Source of the DNA: a bacterium
GTDB lineage: Bacteria > Planctomycetota > Planctomycetia > Gemmatales > Gemmataceae
Direction: 5' to 3'
Length of the DNA: 48,903 bases
Assembly: GCA_017308215.1 (NCBI GenBank)
Contig: JAFKFQ010000400.1
Coordinates: 1-48,903 of the forward strand
The notes beneath the pieces were generated by a model. The model was not told where the DNA came from. It saw only the letters and a program-made list of their open reading frames with translations, and made no database searches. Both the position numbers and the translations under genes were made by a program. Shown here piece after piece: positions 40,392-48,903 of the stretch. Every line of letters starts with the position of its first letter. The stretch's first letter is position 1.

Positions 40392-41736
40392 TCCCTTGGT
40401 TGTTGTCCGGCGGCGGATAGAAGAACGCGGCGAACGCGGCGACGACCACGGCGCAGACGCCGAGCGGGATCAGCCAGGTGGCGTGCCAGTCGATCGTCGT
40501 GCCGACGCGGTAGTGGTCCACCACCGCCGCCGCGAACGTGTTCCCCGCCCACACGCCCACGCCGCCCGACACGAACGTGATGATCCCCTGCGCACTCGCC
40601 CGCAGGTGCGGCGGCGCCTCGCGGTCGAGGTACGTCTGTGCCACCAGCAGGAAGAACGTGTACCCCATCCCGTGCATCGGCACGCCCACCGCCACGACCA
40701 GCGGCGTCCACCCGATTGCCATGACCACCCCGCGCAGCGCGTACCCGCCGAGGCCGACGAGCATGAGCCCCTTCATCCGGTCGCGCGGGCGGAGCGCCGG
40801 CAGCGCGAACATGCACCCCACCTCCACCACCTGCGCGATCGTCATTACCTGTTCGGCCCGGGGGACGCCGTGGTCGGTCAGGTAGCGGTGGCCGTAGACG
40901 ACGTAGAACTGGTTCATCGCCGTGGACACGAACGCGACCACCACGAACACCACGAACGAGCGGTCGCGGAACAGCACCAGCGCCTTCAGCCCGAGCATCT
41001 CCGAGACGGACCGCCCCGTCCCGAGTGGGGGCGTGCCCGGCAGCGTGAAGGCATACACGCCGATCGCCGCCGACCCGGCCGCGGCGAGGTACAGGACGTC
41101 CGACGACACGGCCCGGAAGAACTGGCCGACTGTCAGCCCGGCGGCGATCCACCCGAGGGTGCCGTACAACCGCACGCCGGCGAACCGGGCCGACGGGTCG
41201 GCGAGGTTCCGCAGGCCGATCACCGTGGTCAGCGTCATCGCCAGCTGCATGCACACGCAGTACGGCAGCATCAGCGCGAACAGCCGGCCGAAGGTGACGG
41301 CCGCGGCGCGGCGGACCTCTGGGTCGTCGTTCACCCGCGCGAGCTGTTCCGGCGTCGGCACCGCCTCACCGGCCTCGCGCGCGACCGCGGCATGGTAGGC
41401 CGCGGCGCCTGTCGGGAAGTTCTCGTCGCACCACGTCGCCGCGACGAACAGTAGCCCCGCCGACAGAAGACTCGTGACGCCGAGCACCACTTCGGCGCGG
41501 AACAGGCGGTCGGTGAGGAGGCCGATGACGAGCGGGGCGAGCATCCCGCCGAACGCGAACGACGAGTACAGCCAGCCGACTTCCTGGGTGGTGAAGTTGA
41601 GCCCGCCGCGGGTCGGGGCCGACATCAGGTACGTGGACAGGGTCGGCACCCACGCCCCGAGCCCGAAGTAGAACAGGAGCATCATCGCCGACAGCCGCGC
41701 CGGCACCGCCCGCCCGCCGGCCCCGTGTACGCCCAC
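40354..41736 (-). CDS. MFS transporter, nucleoside:proton symporter-like
   Basis: A 460-residue inner-membrane transporter with about 12 hydrophobic helices. The opening SAMMLLFYFGLGAWVPTLSTYL and the pattern VGWLYSSFAFGGMLAPLVIG, GLLTDRLF (the MFS loop 2-3 motif) resemble the NupG-type nucleoside:H+ symporters. A large loop (about residues 110-155) separates helices in the first half. GTG at 41736 has GGAAGGGG upstream and gives the best start; the frame extends further without signals. The C-terminal tail (NGHKGAQKDTKS) is encoded by one arm of a palindromic repeat and is probably not functional. The OYE-like gene downstream suggests co-expression. The substrate is inferred only from resemblance. 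Confidence 0.84.
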   Translation of the reverse strand: MGVHGAGGRAVPARLSAMMLLFYFGLGAWVPTLSTYLMSAPTRGGLNFTTQEVGWLYSSFAFGGMLAPLVIGLLTDRLFRAEVVLGVTSLLSAGLLFVAATWCDENFPTGAAAYHAAVAREAGEAVPTPEQLARVNDDPEVRRAAAVTFGRLFALMLPYCVCMQLAMTLTTVIGLRNLADPSARFAGVRLYGTLGWIAAGLTVGQFFRAVSSDVLYLAAAGSAAIGVYAFTLPGTPPLGTGRSVSEMLGLKALVLFRDRSFVVFVVVAFVSTAMNQFYVVYGHRYLTDHGVPRAEQVMTIAQVVEVGCMFALPALRPRDRMKGLMLVGLGGYALRGVVMAIGWTPLVVAVGVPMHGMGYTFFLLVAQTYLDREAPPHLRASAQGIITFVSGGVGVWAGNTFAAAVVDHYRVGTTIDWHATWLIPLGVCAVVVAAFAAFFYPPPDNNQGNGHKGAQKDTKS

Positions 41737-41837
41737 CGCCTGCCCCTTCCGTGGTGTCACCCCGCCCGGCACGTCCCCCGGTTGTGTTCTACGGTGGTGG
41801 TGCCGCCCCGTCCCGCACCCCAACCCGGCTGCGCGCC

Positions 41838-42437
41838 ATGGCACTCATCGTCGGCCTGATCGCGATCGCGTGTGCGATCGTCGTGTTCGGTGTGATTCTC
41901 CGCATCGGGGCCGCCACGCTCCGCATGGCCGTGAGCGTGACGAATATGATGCTCGGCGGCCGCGACCCGGGTGAGGACGACTTCCGCCGGGCGGGCTACG
42001 ACTACAACCCGACGCCGCGCCCGGCGTCGCTCGCCGGCCTGTTGATCCCGATGCCGGGGGTGCTCTACGCGGTCCTCATCAACATCGGCGTTTCAATCGC
42101 CTCGAACGTCGCCATGCTGGGGGCGTTCTACGGGACGATTGCCGTCCTGGGGATGAGCTTCGACGTGCCCACCGAACCAACCGATCCAGAGGCGCTCAGG
42201 GGAGTCGGGCTCGCCTTTCTGGCCGCAATCGCGGCGTGGCCGTTTGCGACCGTGGTCGTCCTCAAACTGGCCTTACCGACGACCTACGTCCGGGCGGCGC
42301 TGGTCGGCGTCTTCCAGACCGTCATCGCGTTCCTGATCTTCGGCGCGATCGGCATGGGGATCGTGCTCCTCTCCGGCGTCCAGATCAGCGACGTGCCGAA
42401 CGCGAAGCCGGCCGGCGGCAGCGGCTGGGTGAGGTAG
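41838..42437 (+). CDS. Small multi-span membrane protein
   Basis: A 199-residue protein with about four transmembrane helices (MALIVGLIAIACAIVVFGVI; LLIPMPGVLYAVLINIGVSI; LAFLAAIAAWPFATVVVLKL; ALVGVFQTVIAFLIFGAIGM) and a hydrophilic loop with GGRDPGEDDFRRAGYDYNP between helices 1 and 2. I do not recognise the family; similar hydrophobic proteins are frequent in planctomycetes. ATG at 41838 is the first Met of the hydrophobic part. The gene diverges from the MFS gene (101-bp gap) and converges on a GTPase gene, with a hairpin between. Confidence 0.75.
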   Translation: MALIVGLIAIACAIVVFGVILRIGAATLRMAVSVTNMMLGGRDPGEDDFRRAGYDYNPTPRPASLAGLLIPMPGVLYAVLINIGVSIASNVAMLGAFYGTIAVLGMSFDVPTEPTDPEALRGVGLAFLAAIAAWPFATVVVLKLALPTTYVRAALVGVFQTVIAFLIFGAIGMGIVLLSGVQISDVPNAKPAGGSGWVR

Positions 42438-42451
42438 GGCGCGAACTCGGC

Positions 42452-42493
42452 CGCGACCGAGCCGGACCCGCAAACGGGGCCGGCTCAGTCGCG
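42452..42493. terminator. Bidirectional terminator hairpin
   Basis: 42452-42465 pairs with 42480-42493 (13 of 14), and an inner CCCG-CAAA-CGGG hairpin stacks on it. It lies between the convergent genes at 41838 and 42494. Confidence 0.65.
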
Positions 42494-44311
42494 TTACGAC
42501 CCGTAGAGCTCGCCGACGCGCGCCGCCTGCTGGCGCTCGGCGAGCCAGTCACTCACCTGCTTCGTGTCCGCCACCAGCGCATCCACCTCCGCCCGCTCTG
42601 CTGTCAGCGCCGCCGCGATCTCGCCGGGGATCGGCCGGTACACGCGTTCCAACTCCGCATCCAATCTCGCCCCGAGCTCGCGCCGGAACTCGCCGCGGAT
42701 CGCCGGCCAGCGGATCGGCAAGAGCATCAGGATGAGCAGGTGCAGGACGATGATGACGACGAGCGGCACGAGGCCGACCAGCGACAGGCGGAACAGGCTG
42801 ATGTCGGTGTTGCCGACGACGAAGAAGTCCCACAGCAGCACCGCCGCCGTCGCCACCAATGCCACCTCGGGGAGTGTGTTCGCCGCCACGCCGAGCGTGC
42901 CGCGGAGCGCCTTCCGCCAGCCGGTCGGGTGGGTCGCCCGGCGCTCCACTTCCGCCAGCGCATCGATGACCGCCCGCGTCACTCGGTCGCGCCAGTCGAG
43001 CCGCGATACGGCCGCAGTCCGCTCCTGGAGCAGCGCCGGCGGGAAGCCGCGCTGGTCGGCGTCCACGAGGAGCTTGTTCACGAGCGCCGACGCGCGCTGG
43101 TCGAGCACGCGCTCGCCGGCGGCCTTCGCGCAGTCCTGCACGAACGACCCGAGGTTCCACTCGACCGGCGTTTCGACCCGCCCGCCGAGGAGCCGGCCGG
43201 TGATCGGGTGGCGGTCGCGGATGCGGCTGCCGGCATAGCGGAACATCGTCGTCACCCGCAGGTACGCCGCCATCAGCCCGCGGAACCGCTGCTGCCCCTC
43301 GACACTGAAGTGGTGCTCGACCTCCGTCTGGTACGGCTCCAGCGCCCCGACCAGTACCTCGGCCTGTACCGCCGCCTCCTCGGCCAGGACGCGCTCCCAG
43401 GCGTCGGCCACCTTCGCCGCCGCCTCGTCGAGATCGGGCGGCTTCGCGCCCTCCGCGGCCCGGGCGATCTGCGCGAGGAGTTGTGTAACGCCGTGCGCCT
43501 TGACCGCCTCGATCTCGAGTCGCGTCAGCCCGAGTTCGAGCCAGTTCTTGAGCAGCGGGAACTGCTCGCCGGCGGGCAGGTCGGCCGGCGTCGCGCCGTT
43601 CGCCTCGAGCCAGGCGCGGGCGGTCGTGCGGAACAGCAGCGGGCTCGTGAACCCCTCGTCCTTCAGGTCGCGCAGCAGGTCTTCGTCCGGGCGTACGCCC
43701 GACTCGTTGGTCAGGCAGCGGTCCCACTTGTTGAGGACGAACGCGAACGCCCGCCGCTTCCGCTGCTCCTTGAACAGCTCCCAGCCGAGCTTGTCGTGGT
43801 ACTTCTCCTGCGAGCCGACGTAGAGGACGATGTCGGCGACGGGCAGGAGGGCGATCAGCTTGTCGCGGTTGGCGGTGTCGTTCGAGTCGAGGTCGGGCGT
43901 GTCCACGATCACCTTCTGCTCCAGCCCGGGGCGGTCGTGCTGGGCGAGGCGGCACAGGCGCAGCGCCGGGTCGAGCCGGTCGGAGCGGACGGACTGGTGG
44001 TAGTAGACGACCGGGTCGCGGGTGGTGGGGCGGGTGAACGACGACTGCGCGATCGGGCTGCCGGCGAGGGCGTTGAGGAGGCTCGACTTCCCGACGCCGG
44101 TGCCGCCCATGAGCATGATGACGAGCAGCGGCTTCTCGACGTCGAGCGCCGCGGCCTGGCGCTGGAGGTCGGTGTCGAGCCCTTCGAGCTCCGCCCGCTG
44201 GAGCATGGAGAGCGGCTGGGCGCGACGGGCGTCGAGCCAGCCGCGGAGCCGCCGGTCGAGCCCGCGGAGCAGCGGCGCGAGGGTGCGCAGGAGCGGTTCG
44301 GGTTCGGTCAT
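42494..44311 (-). CDS. Dynamin/Era-type membrane-associated GTPase (pair member 1)
   Basis: A 605-residue P-loop GTPase. G1 is MGGTGVGKSSLLNAL, a Thr-rich switch follows (SSFTRPTTRDPVVY), G3 is VIVDTPDLDS, and G4 is LNKWD. After a helical middle there are two adjacent hydrophobic segments (VALVATAAVLLWDFFVVG; LSLVGLVPLVVIIVLHLLIL) that would span or dip into the membrane, and then a final coiled region. This is the layout of bacterial dynamin-like or GTPase-plus-DUF proteins that act on membranes. It lies 79 bp downstream of a second GTPase with the same architecture. ATG at 44311 is chosen; there is no strong ribosome site. Confidence 0.82.
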   Translation of the reverse strand: MTEPEPLLRTLAPLLRGLDRRLRGWLDARRAQPLSMLQRAELEGLDTDLQRQAAALDVEKPLLVIMLMGGTGVGKSSLLNALAGSPIAQSSFTRPTTRDPVVYYHQSVRSDRLDPALRLCRLAQHDRPGLEQKVIVDTPDLDSNDTANRDKLIALLPVADIVLYVGSQEKYHDKLGWELFKEQRKRRAFAFVLNKWDRCLTNESGVRPDEDLLRDLKDEGFTSPLLFRTTARAWLEANGATPADLPAGEQFPLLKNWLELGLTRLEIEAVKAHGVTQLLAQIARAAEGAKPPDLDEAAAKVADAWERVLAEEAAVQAEVLVGALEPYQTEVEHHFSVEGQQRFRGLMAAYLRVTTMFRYAGSRIRDRHPITGRLLGGRVETPVEWNLGSFVQDCAKAAGERVLDQRASALVNKLLVDADQRGFPPALLQERTAAVSRLDWRDRVTRAVIDALAEVERRATHPTGWRKALRGTLGVAANTLPEVALVATAAVLLWDFFVVGNTDISLFRLSLVGLVPLVVIIVLHLLILMLLPIRWPAIRGEFRRELGARLDAELERVYRPIPGEIAAALTAERAEVDALVADTKQVSDWLAERQQAARVGELYGS

Positions 44312-44390
44312 GCGGAATGGTGTAGGGGATTGACCGGTCTGACGCACCGGCGACCCCGCGGACGCCGCCCGGGCAGCGCCACGGGCGGTG

Positions 44391-46190
44391 TCAGGCGGTC
44401 ATCTTCGCGCTCACCTTCTCGTCGAGCTGCCGGATGAGCAGCGGCACGCGCGTCAGCACCTGTTGCAGCTTCTCGAACGCCGTACCGCCGGTCGCGGGCC
44501 ACTGGGCGAGCCACTCGGCGAGCGGCGCCGTCAGCGTCGCCTGAACGAGCTCCTCGCGGTGGCTGCGGACCTTCAGCCGCGCCGCCTCGGTCGCGCCGCG
44601 GGCTGCCAACTCCGCCGTCTGGTGCGTCGCCGACACGCCGAGCGGGATTAGCAGGAAGTGGTACCACGACGGCACCCACGTGAACACCAGCACCGCCCCG
44701 ACCACGGCGATGTCCGCCGTCAGCTTGCCGCCGCGGAGCAGGTAGAGGAGGCCGGGGTTCCCTTCGAGCTTCGCCACGAGCTGACGGCCGGTCGCCTCCA
44801 GGTCGTCGGTTTCCTTCAGTTCGAACGTGCGGAACGCCTGCTGAAAGCGGTCCCGCACCTCGGCGGCCAGCGGGCCGTCGAAGCCGTGGGCGACCGCCTT
44901 CCAGACCGGGTGCGAACCCGCGCGGCGCAACGCCTCGGCGCGGAGGCCGTCGAGCCAGCCGACCAGCGCCGCGTCGAGGACGGTCTTCTCGGACAGGTTT
45001 AGCGTGTCGGGGCGGACGACGAGGCGCGTCAGCGTGTCGCGGCCCCAGCGGTACGGCGCCCGTAGCACCCACAGCACGTTCCCCCACATCCGCCCGGCGC
45101 CCGGCAACTCGACCAGTTCGACGAGCTGCTCGCGGTAGCGGTCGAAGCGGCGGAACTGCTCGCCGCTCAGGTACTCCTTGCGGTAGCGGTCCTCGAAGTC
45201 GAGCCGGCCGACGCGCACGGCGCCCTTCCAGGCGTCGAACTCGGCGAGGTCGCGGCGGGCCACGTCGAGCAGCCCGTCGCCGGCGGTGGCGAGGTAGCGG
45301 GCGGCGTTCGACACGGTGCGCTTCCGCGCCGCGTCCGCGCTCTCGCACTGCACGAGAATCTGGTTCAGGAGTTGCACGCGGTACTTCGCGCCGGCGCCGG
45401 CGGGGTCGTTGCGCACGCCCGGCGGCATCTGCGGGAACGGCACCACGGGCACGGCGGGAATCGAGCCCGACGGTAGCGGGGGGAGCCGGCCCAGGACTTC
45501 CCGCTGGAAGTGCTCGACCATCGCCGGGGCGTCGCTCTCGCGCATCTTGGTGAGGACGCACACCACCGCCTTGCCGGCCTTCACCGCGAGGTGGAGGAAC
45601 TGCGTCGGCACCTCGTCGTTGTAGCGCTCGTCGGACGCGACGTAGACGACGACATCGGCCAGCGCCGCGACCTCCATCAGCCGGGCGACGTAGCCGGTCG
45701 ACGCCCACGTCGTCATGTCCGGGCAGTCCCAGACGACGAACTCGCCGAGCGGGTCGGCGGCCGCGGTCGGTTGCAGGCGGCGGACCTGGTACACGTCCTC
45801 GTCGAGGTTCGCCGGCTTCTCCTCACTGACGCGGCGCATCGGGCCGAGGAAGCCGATCGTGCCCGGCAGCGTGGCCCCGCCGGCGGGGAGGAACGCGGTC
45901 GGGTGGCGGGTGTAGCCGGCCTGCGGGTTTGCCTCGGCGACCACCGACCCGCACAGGAAGTTGACGACGGTACTCTTGCCCGCCCCGGCCCCGCCGACGA
46001 CCGCGACGTGGAGCGGCCGCGCCGGCTGGTCTTCGAGGAACGGGCCGATGACATTCCGCGTCAGCGCGGACGCCAGTCGCAGGCTACCGGCGTGGGCGGC
46101 GAGCCCGGGTTGAGCGCGGCAGTGGTCTTCGAGCCAGCCGAGGTCCGCCGCCAGCTCGCCGACCGCCGCCCGGGTATCGGGAACGTGCAT
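44391..46190 (-). CDS. Dynamin/Era-type membrane-associated GTPase (pair member 2)
   Basis: A 599-residue protein parallel to the GTPase downstream. G1 is VVGGAGAGKSTVVNFLCG, the switch region contains AGYTRHPTAF, G3 is VVWDCPDMTTW, and G4 is degenerate (VLTKMRESD, Met where Asp follows TKx in active GTPases). Long helical regions follow, then one hydrophobic stretch near 500-530 (IAVVGAVLVFTWVPSWYHFL, LIPLGV). Guanine specificity may be relaxed because of the altered G4. It is the upstream member of a two-gene set, so the two proteins may hetero-oligomerise on membranes. That is inference from synteny. Confidence 0.8.
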   Translation of the reverse strand: MHVPDTRAAVGELAADLGWLEDHCRAQPGLAAHAGSLRLASALTRNVIGPFLEDQPARPLHVAVVGGAGAGKSTVVNFLCGSVVAEANPQAGYTRHPTAFLPAGGATLPGTIGFLGPMRRVSEEKPANLDEDVYQVRRLQPTAAADPLGEFVVWDCPDMTTWASTGYVARLMEVAALADVVVYVASDERYNDEVPTQFLHLAVKAGKAVVCVLTKMRESDAPAMVEHFQREVLGRLPPLPSGSIPAVPVVPFPQMPPGVRNDPAGAGAKYRVQLLNQILVQCESADAARKRTVSNAARYLATAGDGLLDVARRDLAEFDAWKGAVRVGRLDFEDRYRKEYLSGEQFRRFDRYREQLVELVELPGAGRMWGNVLWVLRAPYRWGRDTLTRLVVRPDTLNLSEKTVLDAALVGWLDGLRAEALRRAGSHPVWKAVAHGFDGPLAAEVRDRFQQAFRTFELKETDDLEATGRQLVAKLEGNPGLLYLLRGGKLTADIAVVGAVLVFTWVPSWYHFLLIPLGVSATHQTAELAARGATEAARLKVRSHREELVQATLTAPLAEWLAQWPATGGTAFEKLQQVLTRVPLLIRQLDEKVSAKMTA

Positions 46191-46241
46191 GGGCTCAGTT
46201 TCGAGGTTCGCGTTTCGAGTTTCAAGCGGCGGTCTGCTACG

Positions 46242-47375
46242 TCAGGAGCGGAACGCCTGCTGCGTCGCGCACCCCGGCGGGCGGTCGAGGCGGAACGCCT
46301 CCACCGGCACGGCCGGCGGTCGCCCCGTTAGCAGCTCCGTCAGTATTCGCGCCGTGCCGACCGAGAGTTGCACCCCGGCGCGGAAGTGCCCCGTCGCCAC
46401 GAGAACGCCGTCCCACCCCGGCACCGATCCGATGTACGGAAGCCCGTCCGCCGACCCCGGCCGCAACCCGGCCCACGTCTTCTCGACCTCGGCGCCGGCC
46501 CAGCCGGGGATCAGGGTCGTCGTGAACCGGAGCAATTCGTTCACGCCCGCGGCCGTCGGGCACTTCTCGAACCCGGCTTCCGGCTCCTCCGTCGAGCCGA
46601 CCAGCACCCGGCCGTCGTCGCGCGGGACGAAGTAGCGCTTGCCGGCCATCAGCACCCGTTGCAGCCGCGGCGCCGGCCGGTGGAACAGCACGATCTGGCC
46701 GCGCACCGGGTGTACACCGGGCTGTTGACCAAGTGGTTTGAGCAGCGTTTCGCTCCACGCCCCGGCGGCGAGAACGCACGTCCCGGCCGCGACCGTCGCG
46801 CCGCTCGACAGCCGTACGCCGGTGACGCGCCGCCCGACCGAGTGCCACCCTTCGACCGGCGTGTCCGGCCGCAAACGCACGCCGAGCTGTTCGCACGCCG
46901 CGATCAGGGCGCGGACGTGCCACGGGTTGCGCACCTGGGCGCACGTCGGTAGCAGGTACGGCTCGCCGGTGAAGCCGGCCGCTGCGGGTTCGAGTTGTGT
47001 CAGGGTGTCACCGGTCAGCTGATCGAACGGGAAGCCCTCTGCTTCCCACAACTCCAGCACGTCGCGGTCGTGCGGGTGGAGGAACTCGATCCCGCCGCAG
47101 CGCCGGTAGCCGGTGTCGAGTCCGGTGCGGTCGCGGAGCTCGGAGGCGAGGAGCGGCATCCCGACCGAGCCGAGCGCCCGGAGGCGGTCGATCGGCGTCG
47201 CGGCACGCTCGAAGTTGCCCGGCGGAATGATCCCGGCGCCGGCCCACGATGCCTCGGCGCCGAGCGGGCCGCGGTCCAGGACTTCGACCGTAAATCCCGC
47301 CTTCGCAAGCTCATACGCCGCGGTCAGGCCGATCACGCCGCCGCCGACAATCGCCACGTCCGGGTGCTGTGCCAT
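46242..47375 (-). CDS. thiO: Glycine oxidase ThiO-like FAD enzyme
   Basis: A 377-residue DAO-family flavoprotein. MAQHPDVAIVGGGVIGLTAA contains the dinucleotide-binding GGGVIG, with Glu in VEVLDRGPLGAEAS. AGAGIIPPG, CVLAAGAWSETLL, VHPVRGQIVLF, YFVPRDDGRVLVGST and TWAGLRPGSADGLPYIG, then GHFRAGVQLS are the pattern of ThiO-type oxidases that convert glycine to the imine used for thiazole synthesis. No thiS, thiG or thiE is adjacent, so a role in thiamine synthesis rests on sequence only, and another D-amino-acid oxidase activity is possible. ATG at 47375. Confidence 0.87.
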   Translation of the reverse strand: MAQHPDVAIVGGGVIGLTAAYELAKAGFTVEVLDRGPLGAEASWAGAGIIPPGNFERAATPIDRLRALGSVGMPLLASELRDRTGLDTGYRRCGGIEFLHPHDRDVLELWEAEGFPFDQLTGDTLTQLEPAAAGFTGEPYLLPTCAQVRNPWHVRALIAACEQLGVRLRPDTPVEGWHSVGRRVTGVRLSSGATVAAGTCVLAAGAWSETLLKPLGQQPGVHPVRGQIVLFHRPAPRLQRVLMAGKRYFVPRDDGRVLVGSTEEPEAGFEKCPTAAGVNELLRFTTTLIPGWAGAEVEKTWAGLRPGSADGLPYIGSVPGWDGVLVATGHFRAGVQLSVGTARILTELLTGRPPAVPVEAFRLDRPPGCATQQAFRS

Positions 47376-47479
47376 GGGGCCATTCTAAGTCGTTCGCGGT
47401 TCGGGTTGCCCGGCCCGCTGGGATAACCCATAATTCGGCGGCCGCCCACACCCCACTGGACGTCGCCACGGAGTCAGGC

Positions 47480-48334
47480 ATGACCATGACCGAACCACAC
47501 GCCCCCGAAACCGGCCTGGCGCAGATCCTCGACCGGCTCCCGGCGGAGCGCGAGGCCCGCGTCGCGTTCCTGCACAAACTGCTCGGCGAGGGGCCGTGCC
47601 GGCAGATCGGCATCTTCCCGCTCCCGGCCGGGTTCAAGCTGTCCGTCGTCATCCCCGTGTACAACGAGGAGCGGTGGCTGGCCGAGCTCGTCCGCCGGGT
47701 GCAGGTGGTGCCGATCCCGAAGGAACTCATCCTCGTCAACGACATGTCCACGGACGGCACGCCCGCGATCCTCAAGCAGTTGGAGGCGCGGTACGACAAC
47801 GTGCGCGTGTTCCACCAGCCGAAGAACATGGGCAAAGGGGCGGCGCTCCGCGAGGGGTTCAAGCACTGCACCGGCGACCTGGTGATCGTGCAGGACGCCG
47901 ACTGGGAGTACGACCCGGCCGAGTACCCGAAGCTGATCCAGCCGATCGTCGAGAACCGGGCCGACGTGGTGATCGGGTCGCGGTTCATCGGCGAGCAGCA
48001 CCGGGTGCTGTACTACTGGCACTCGGTGGCGAACAAGGGGCTGACGCTCCTGTCGAACATGTTCACCAACCTGAACCTGACCGACATGGAGACGTGCTAC
48101 AAGGTGTTCCGCCGCGAAGTGATCCAGAGCCTGACGCTGAAGAGCGACCGGTTCGGGTTCGAGCCGGAGGTGACGGCGAAGATCGCCAAGAAGAAGGCGG
48201 ACGGGTCGCGCTGGCGGATCTTCGAGGTACCGATCAGCTACAGCGGCCGGACCTACGAGGAGGGGAAGAAGATCGGCCTGAAGGACGCCTTCCAGGCGCT
48301 GTGGTGCATCGTCCGGTACTGGGCGAAGGACTGA
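47480..48334 (+). CDS. GT2 family glycosyltransferase (dolichyl-phosphate-mannose-synthase-like)
   Basis: A 284-residue GT-A glycosyltransferase. Preceded by about 50 residues of N-terminal extension, the catalytic domain reads LSVVIPVYNEERWLAELV, LILVNDMSTDGTPAIL, KNMGKGAALREGFKHCTGD, LVIVQDADWEYDPAEYPKL (the DxD-like acids) and VIGSRFIG. It has no C-terminal membrane helices. GGEMSTDG-type residues and YKVFRREVIQSL match the polyprenyl-phosphate sugar synthases. It may supply a lipid-linked sugar to GT39-like enzymes such as the one at 34712, but that is inference. ATG at 47480 has GGAG seven bases upstream. It converges on the SDR gene with no terminator. Confidence 0.9.
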   Translation: MTMTEPHAPETGLAQILDRLPAEREARVAFLHKLLGEGPCRQIGIFPLPAGFKLSVVIPVYNEERWLAELVRRVQVVPIPKELILVNDMSTDGTPAILKQLEARYDNVRVFHQPKNMGKGAALREGFKHCTGDLVIVQDADWEYDPAEYPKLIQPIVENRADVVIGSRFIGEQHRVLYYWHSVANKGLTLLSNMFTNLNLTDMETCYKVFRREVIQSLTLKSDRFGFEPEVTAKIAKKKADGSRWRIFEVPISYSGRTYEEGKKIGLKDAFQALWCIVRYWAKD

Positions 48335-48903
48335 CGCCGGCCGTTCGCCTGAAGTCCGTCCCAGCACGAATCGCAGCGCCGCCTCCAGGTTTGGGTGGTC
48401 GAACTCGAACCCGCTCCCCTCCAGCTTCCGTGGCACCGCCCGCAGGCTCGTCAGCAGCGCCTCGTCGGCAATTGCACCGAACAGCACCCGCAGCGCGACA
48501 CGCGGCACCGTCAGCAGCGCCGGGCGTCTCAGCACGCGTGCCAGGGTGTGCGTGAAGTCGCGGTTCGTCACCGGGTTCGGTGCCGTCACGTTCACCGGCC
48601 CCGCGATCGACTCTGTCATCAGGACGTGATGCACGGCGCCGACCCAGTCGCCGGGCGTGACCCACGGGAACCACGCCGTACCGTCGCTCAGCACTGCCCC
48701 GCCGCCGGTGCGGAACGCGGGCAGCTGCTTCGCCAGTGCCCCGCCGCGCGGCGTCAGCACGATGCCGGTGCGCAGGAAGGCCACGCGCACGCCGGCGTCG
48801 GCGGCCGGCGCCGCGGCGGCCTCCCAGTCGCGGCACACGTCGGCGAGAAAACCGGCGCCGATGGGCGAGTCTTCGGTCAGCACCTCGTCGCCGCGGTCGC
48901 CGT
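48335..48903 (-). CDS. SDR/NAD-dependent epimerase (YfcH/SDR39U1-like), partial, with lost stop codon
   Basis: The 5' end lies beyond the window. GDRGDEVLTEDSPIGAGF, LADVCRDWEAA, RVAFLRTGIVLTPRGGAL, GAVHHVLMTESIAGPVNVTA and PNPVTNRDFTHTLARVLRRP are typical of the YfcH-type epimerase family, as is the DUF1731-like end (FGAIADEALLTSLRAVPRKL, then FEFDHPNLEAALRFVLG). The family homology ends near 48365. No stop codon follows: the frame remains open to 47474, running antisense through the whole GT2 gene. Either a stop has been lost or the protein carries a long artificial tail. I give the part that is not antisense to GT2. Confidence 0.75.

Noticed and set aside
42236..44437. A 733-codon plus-strand frame antisense to the GTPase gene
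   Set aside because: Same reason: no domain signature, whereas the minus strand encodes G1, G3 and G4 motifs.

Overview
The window is about 49 kb of very GC-rich bacterial DNA that fits a planctomycete of the family Gemmataceae (Gemmata and relatives). The pointers are: a Gemmata-type repeat-companion domain joined to leucine-rich repeats (18249-19748), a DUF1559 prepilin-like protein paired with a small lipoprotein (23762-25290), a Uma2-family remnant, a hopanoid-type squalene synthase gene (hpnC), Kdo transferase (waaA), and long palindromic repeats in many intergenic gaps. There is no rRNA, tRNA, CRISPR array or recognisable insertion sequence.

Layout. 0-7.4 kb: an FHA-GAF histidine kinase followed by a degenerate receiver protein, a hypothetical protein, waaA, thrC, a signal-peptide protein and an SPFH/band-7 protein. 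7.4-16.4 kb: two convergent CocE/NonD-type secreted hydrolases, a ferritin-like protein, two small ORFs, pheS and an AlgE-like outer-membrane protein. 16.4-19.7 kb: an RlmN/Cfr-like radical SAM protein, an AbiEii-like nucleotidyltransferase and the LRR protein.

19.75-23.66 kb is the most interesting stretch. It is a minus-strand cluster of a JAMM/JAB peptidase, a 60-residue protein, an E2-like protein, a ThiF/E1-like protein and a 407-residue protein ending in MGGGS. Together they make up a candidate prokaryotic ubiquitin-like conjugation system whose modifier is not obvious. Upstream lie a strong terminator and a promoter-like sequence, and two of its intergenic gaps hold inverted repeats.

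23.7-28.8 kb: the lipoprotein/DUF1559 pair, an alpha/beta hydrolase, a PhoPQ-regulated-type protein and hpnC, whose coding sequence carries a palindromic insertion. 28.8-36.2 kb: a minus-strand run of a GT39-like glycosyltransferase, xseA, a broken uma2, xseB, a polyprenyl synthase, dxs and a VOC protein. Dxs and the polyprenyl synthase supply isoprenoid precursors that HpnC would use. 36.2-42.4 kb: a hypothetical protein, a HAD phosphatase, alanine dehydrogenase, an old-yellow-enzyme-like oxidoreductase, an MFS transporter and a small membrane protein. 42.5-48.9 kb: two tandem membrane-associated GTPases, a ThiO-like oxidase, a GT2 glycosyltransferase, and an SDR/epimerase gene that runs off the right edge and has lost its expected stop codon.

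All functions are read from sequence motifs and remembered family features; no database search was run.
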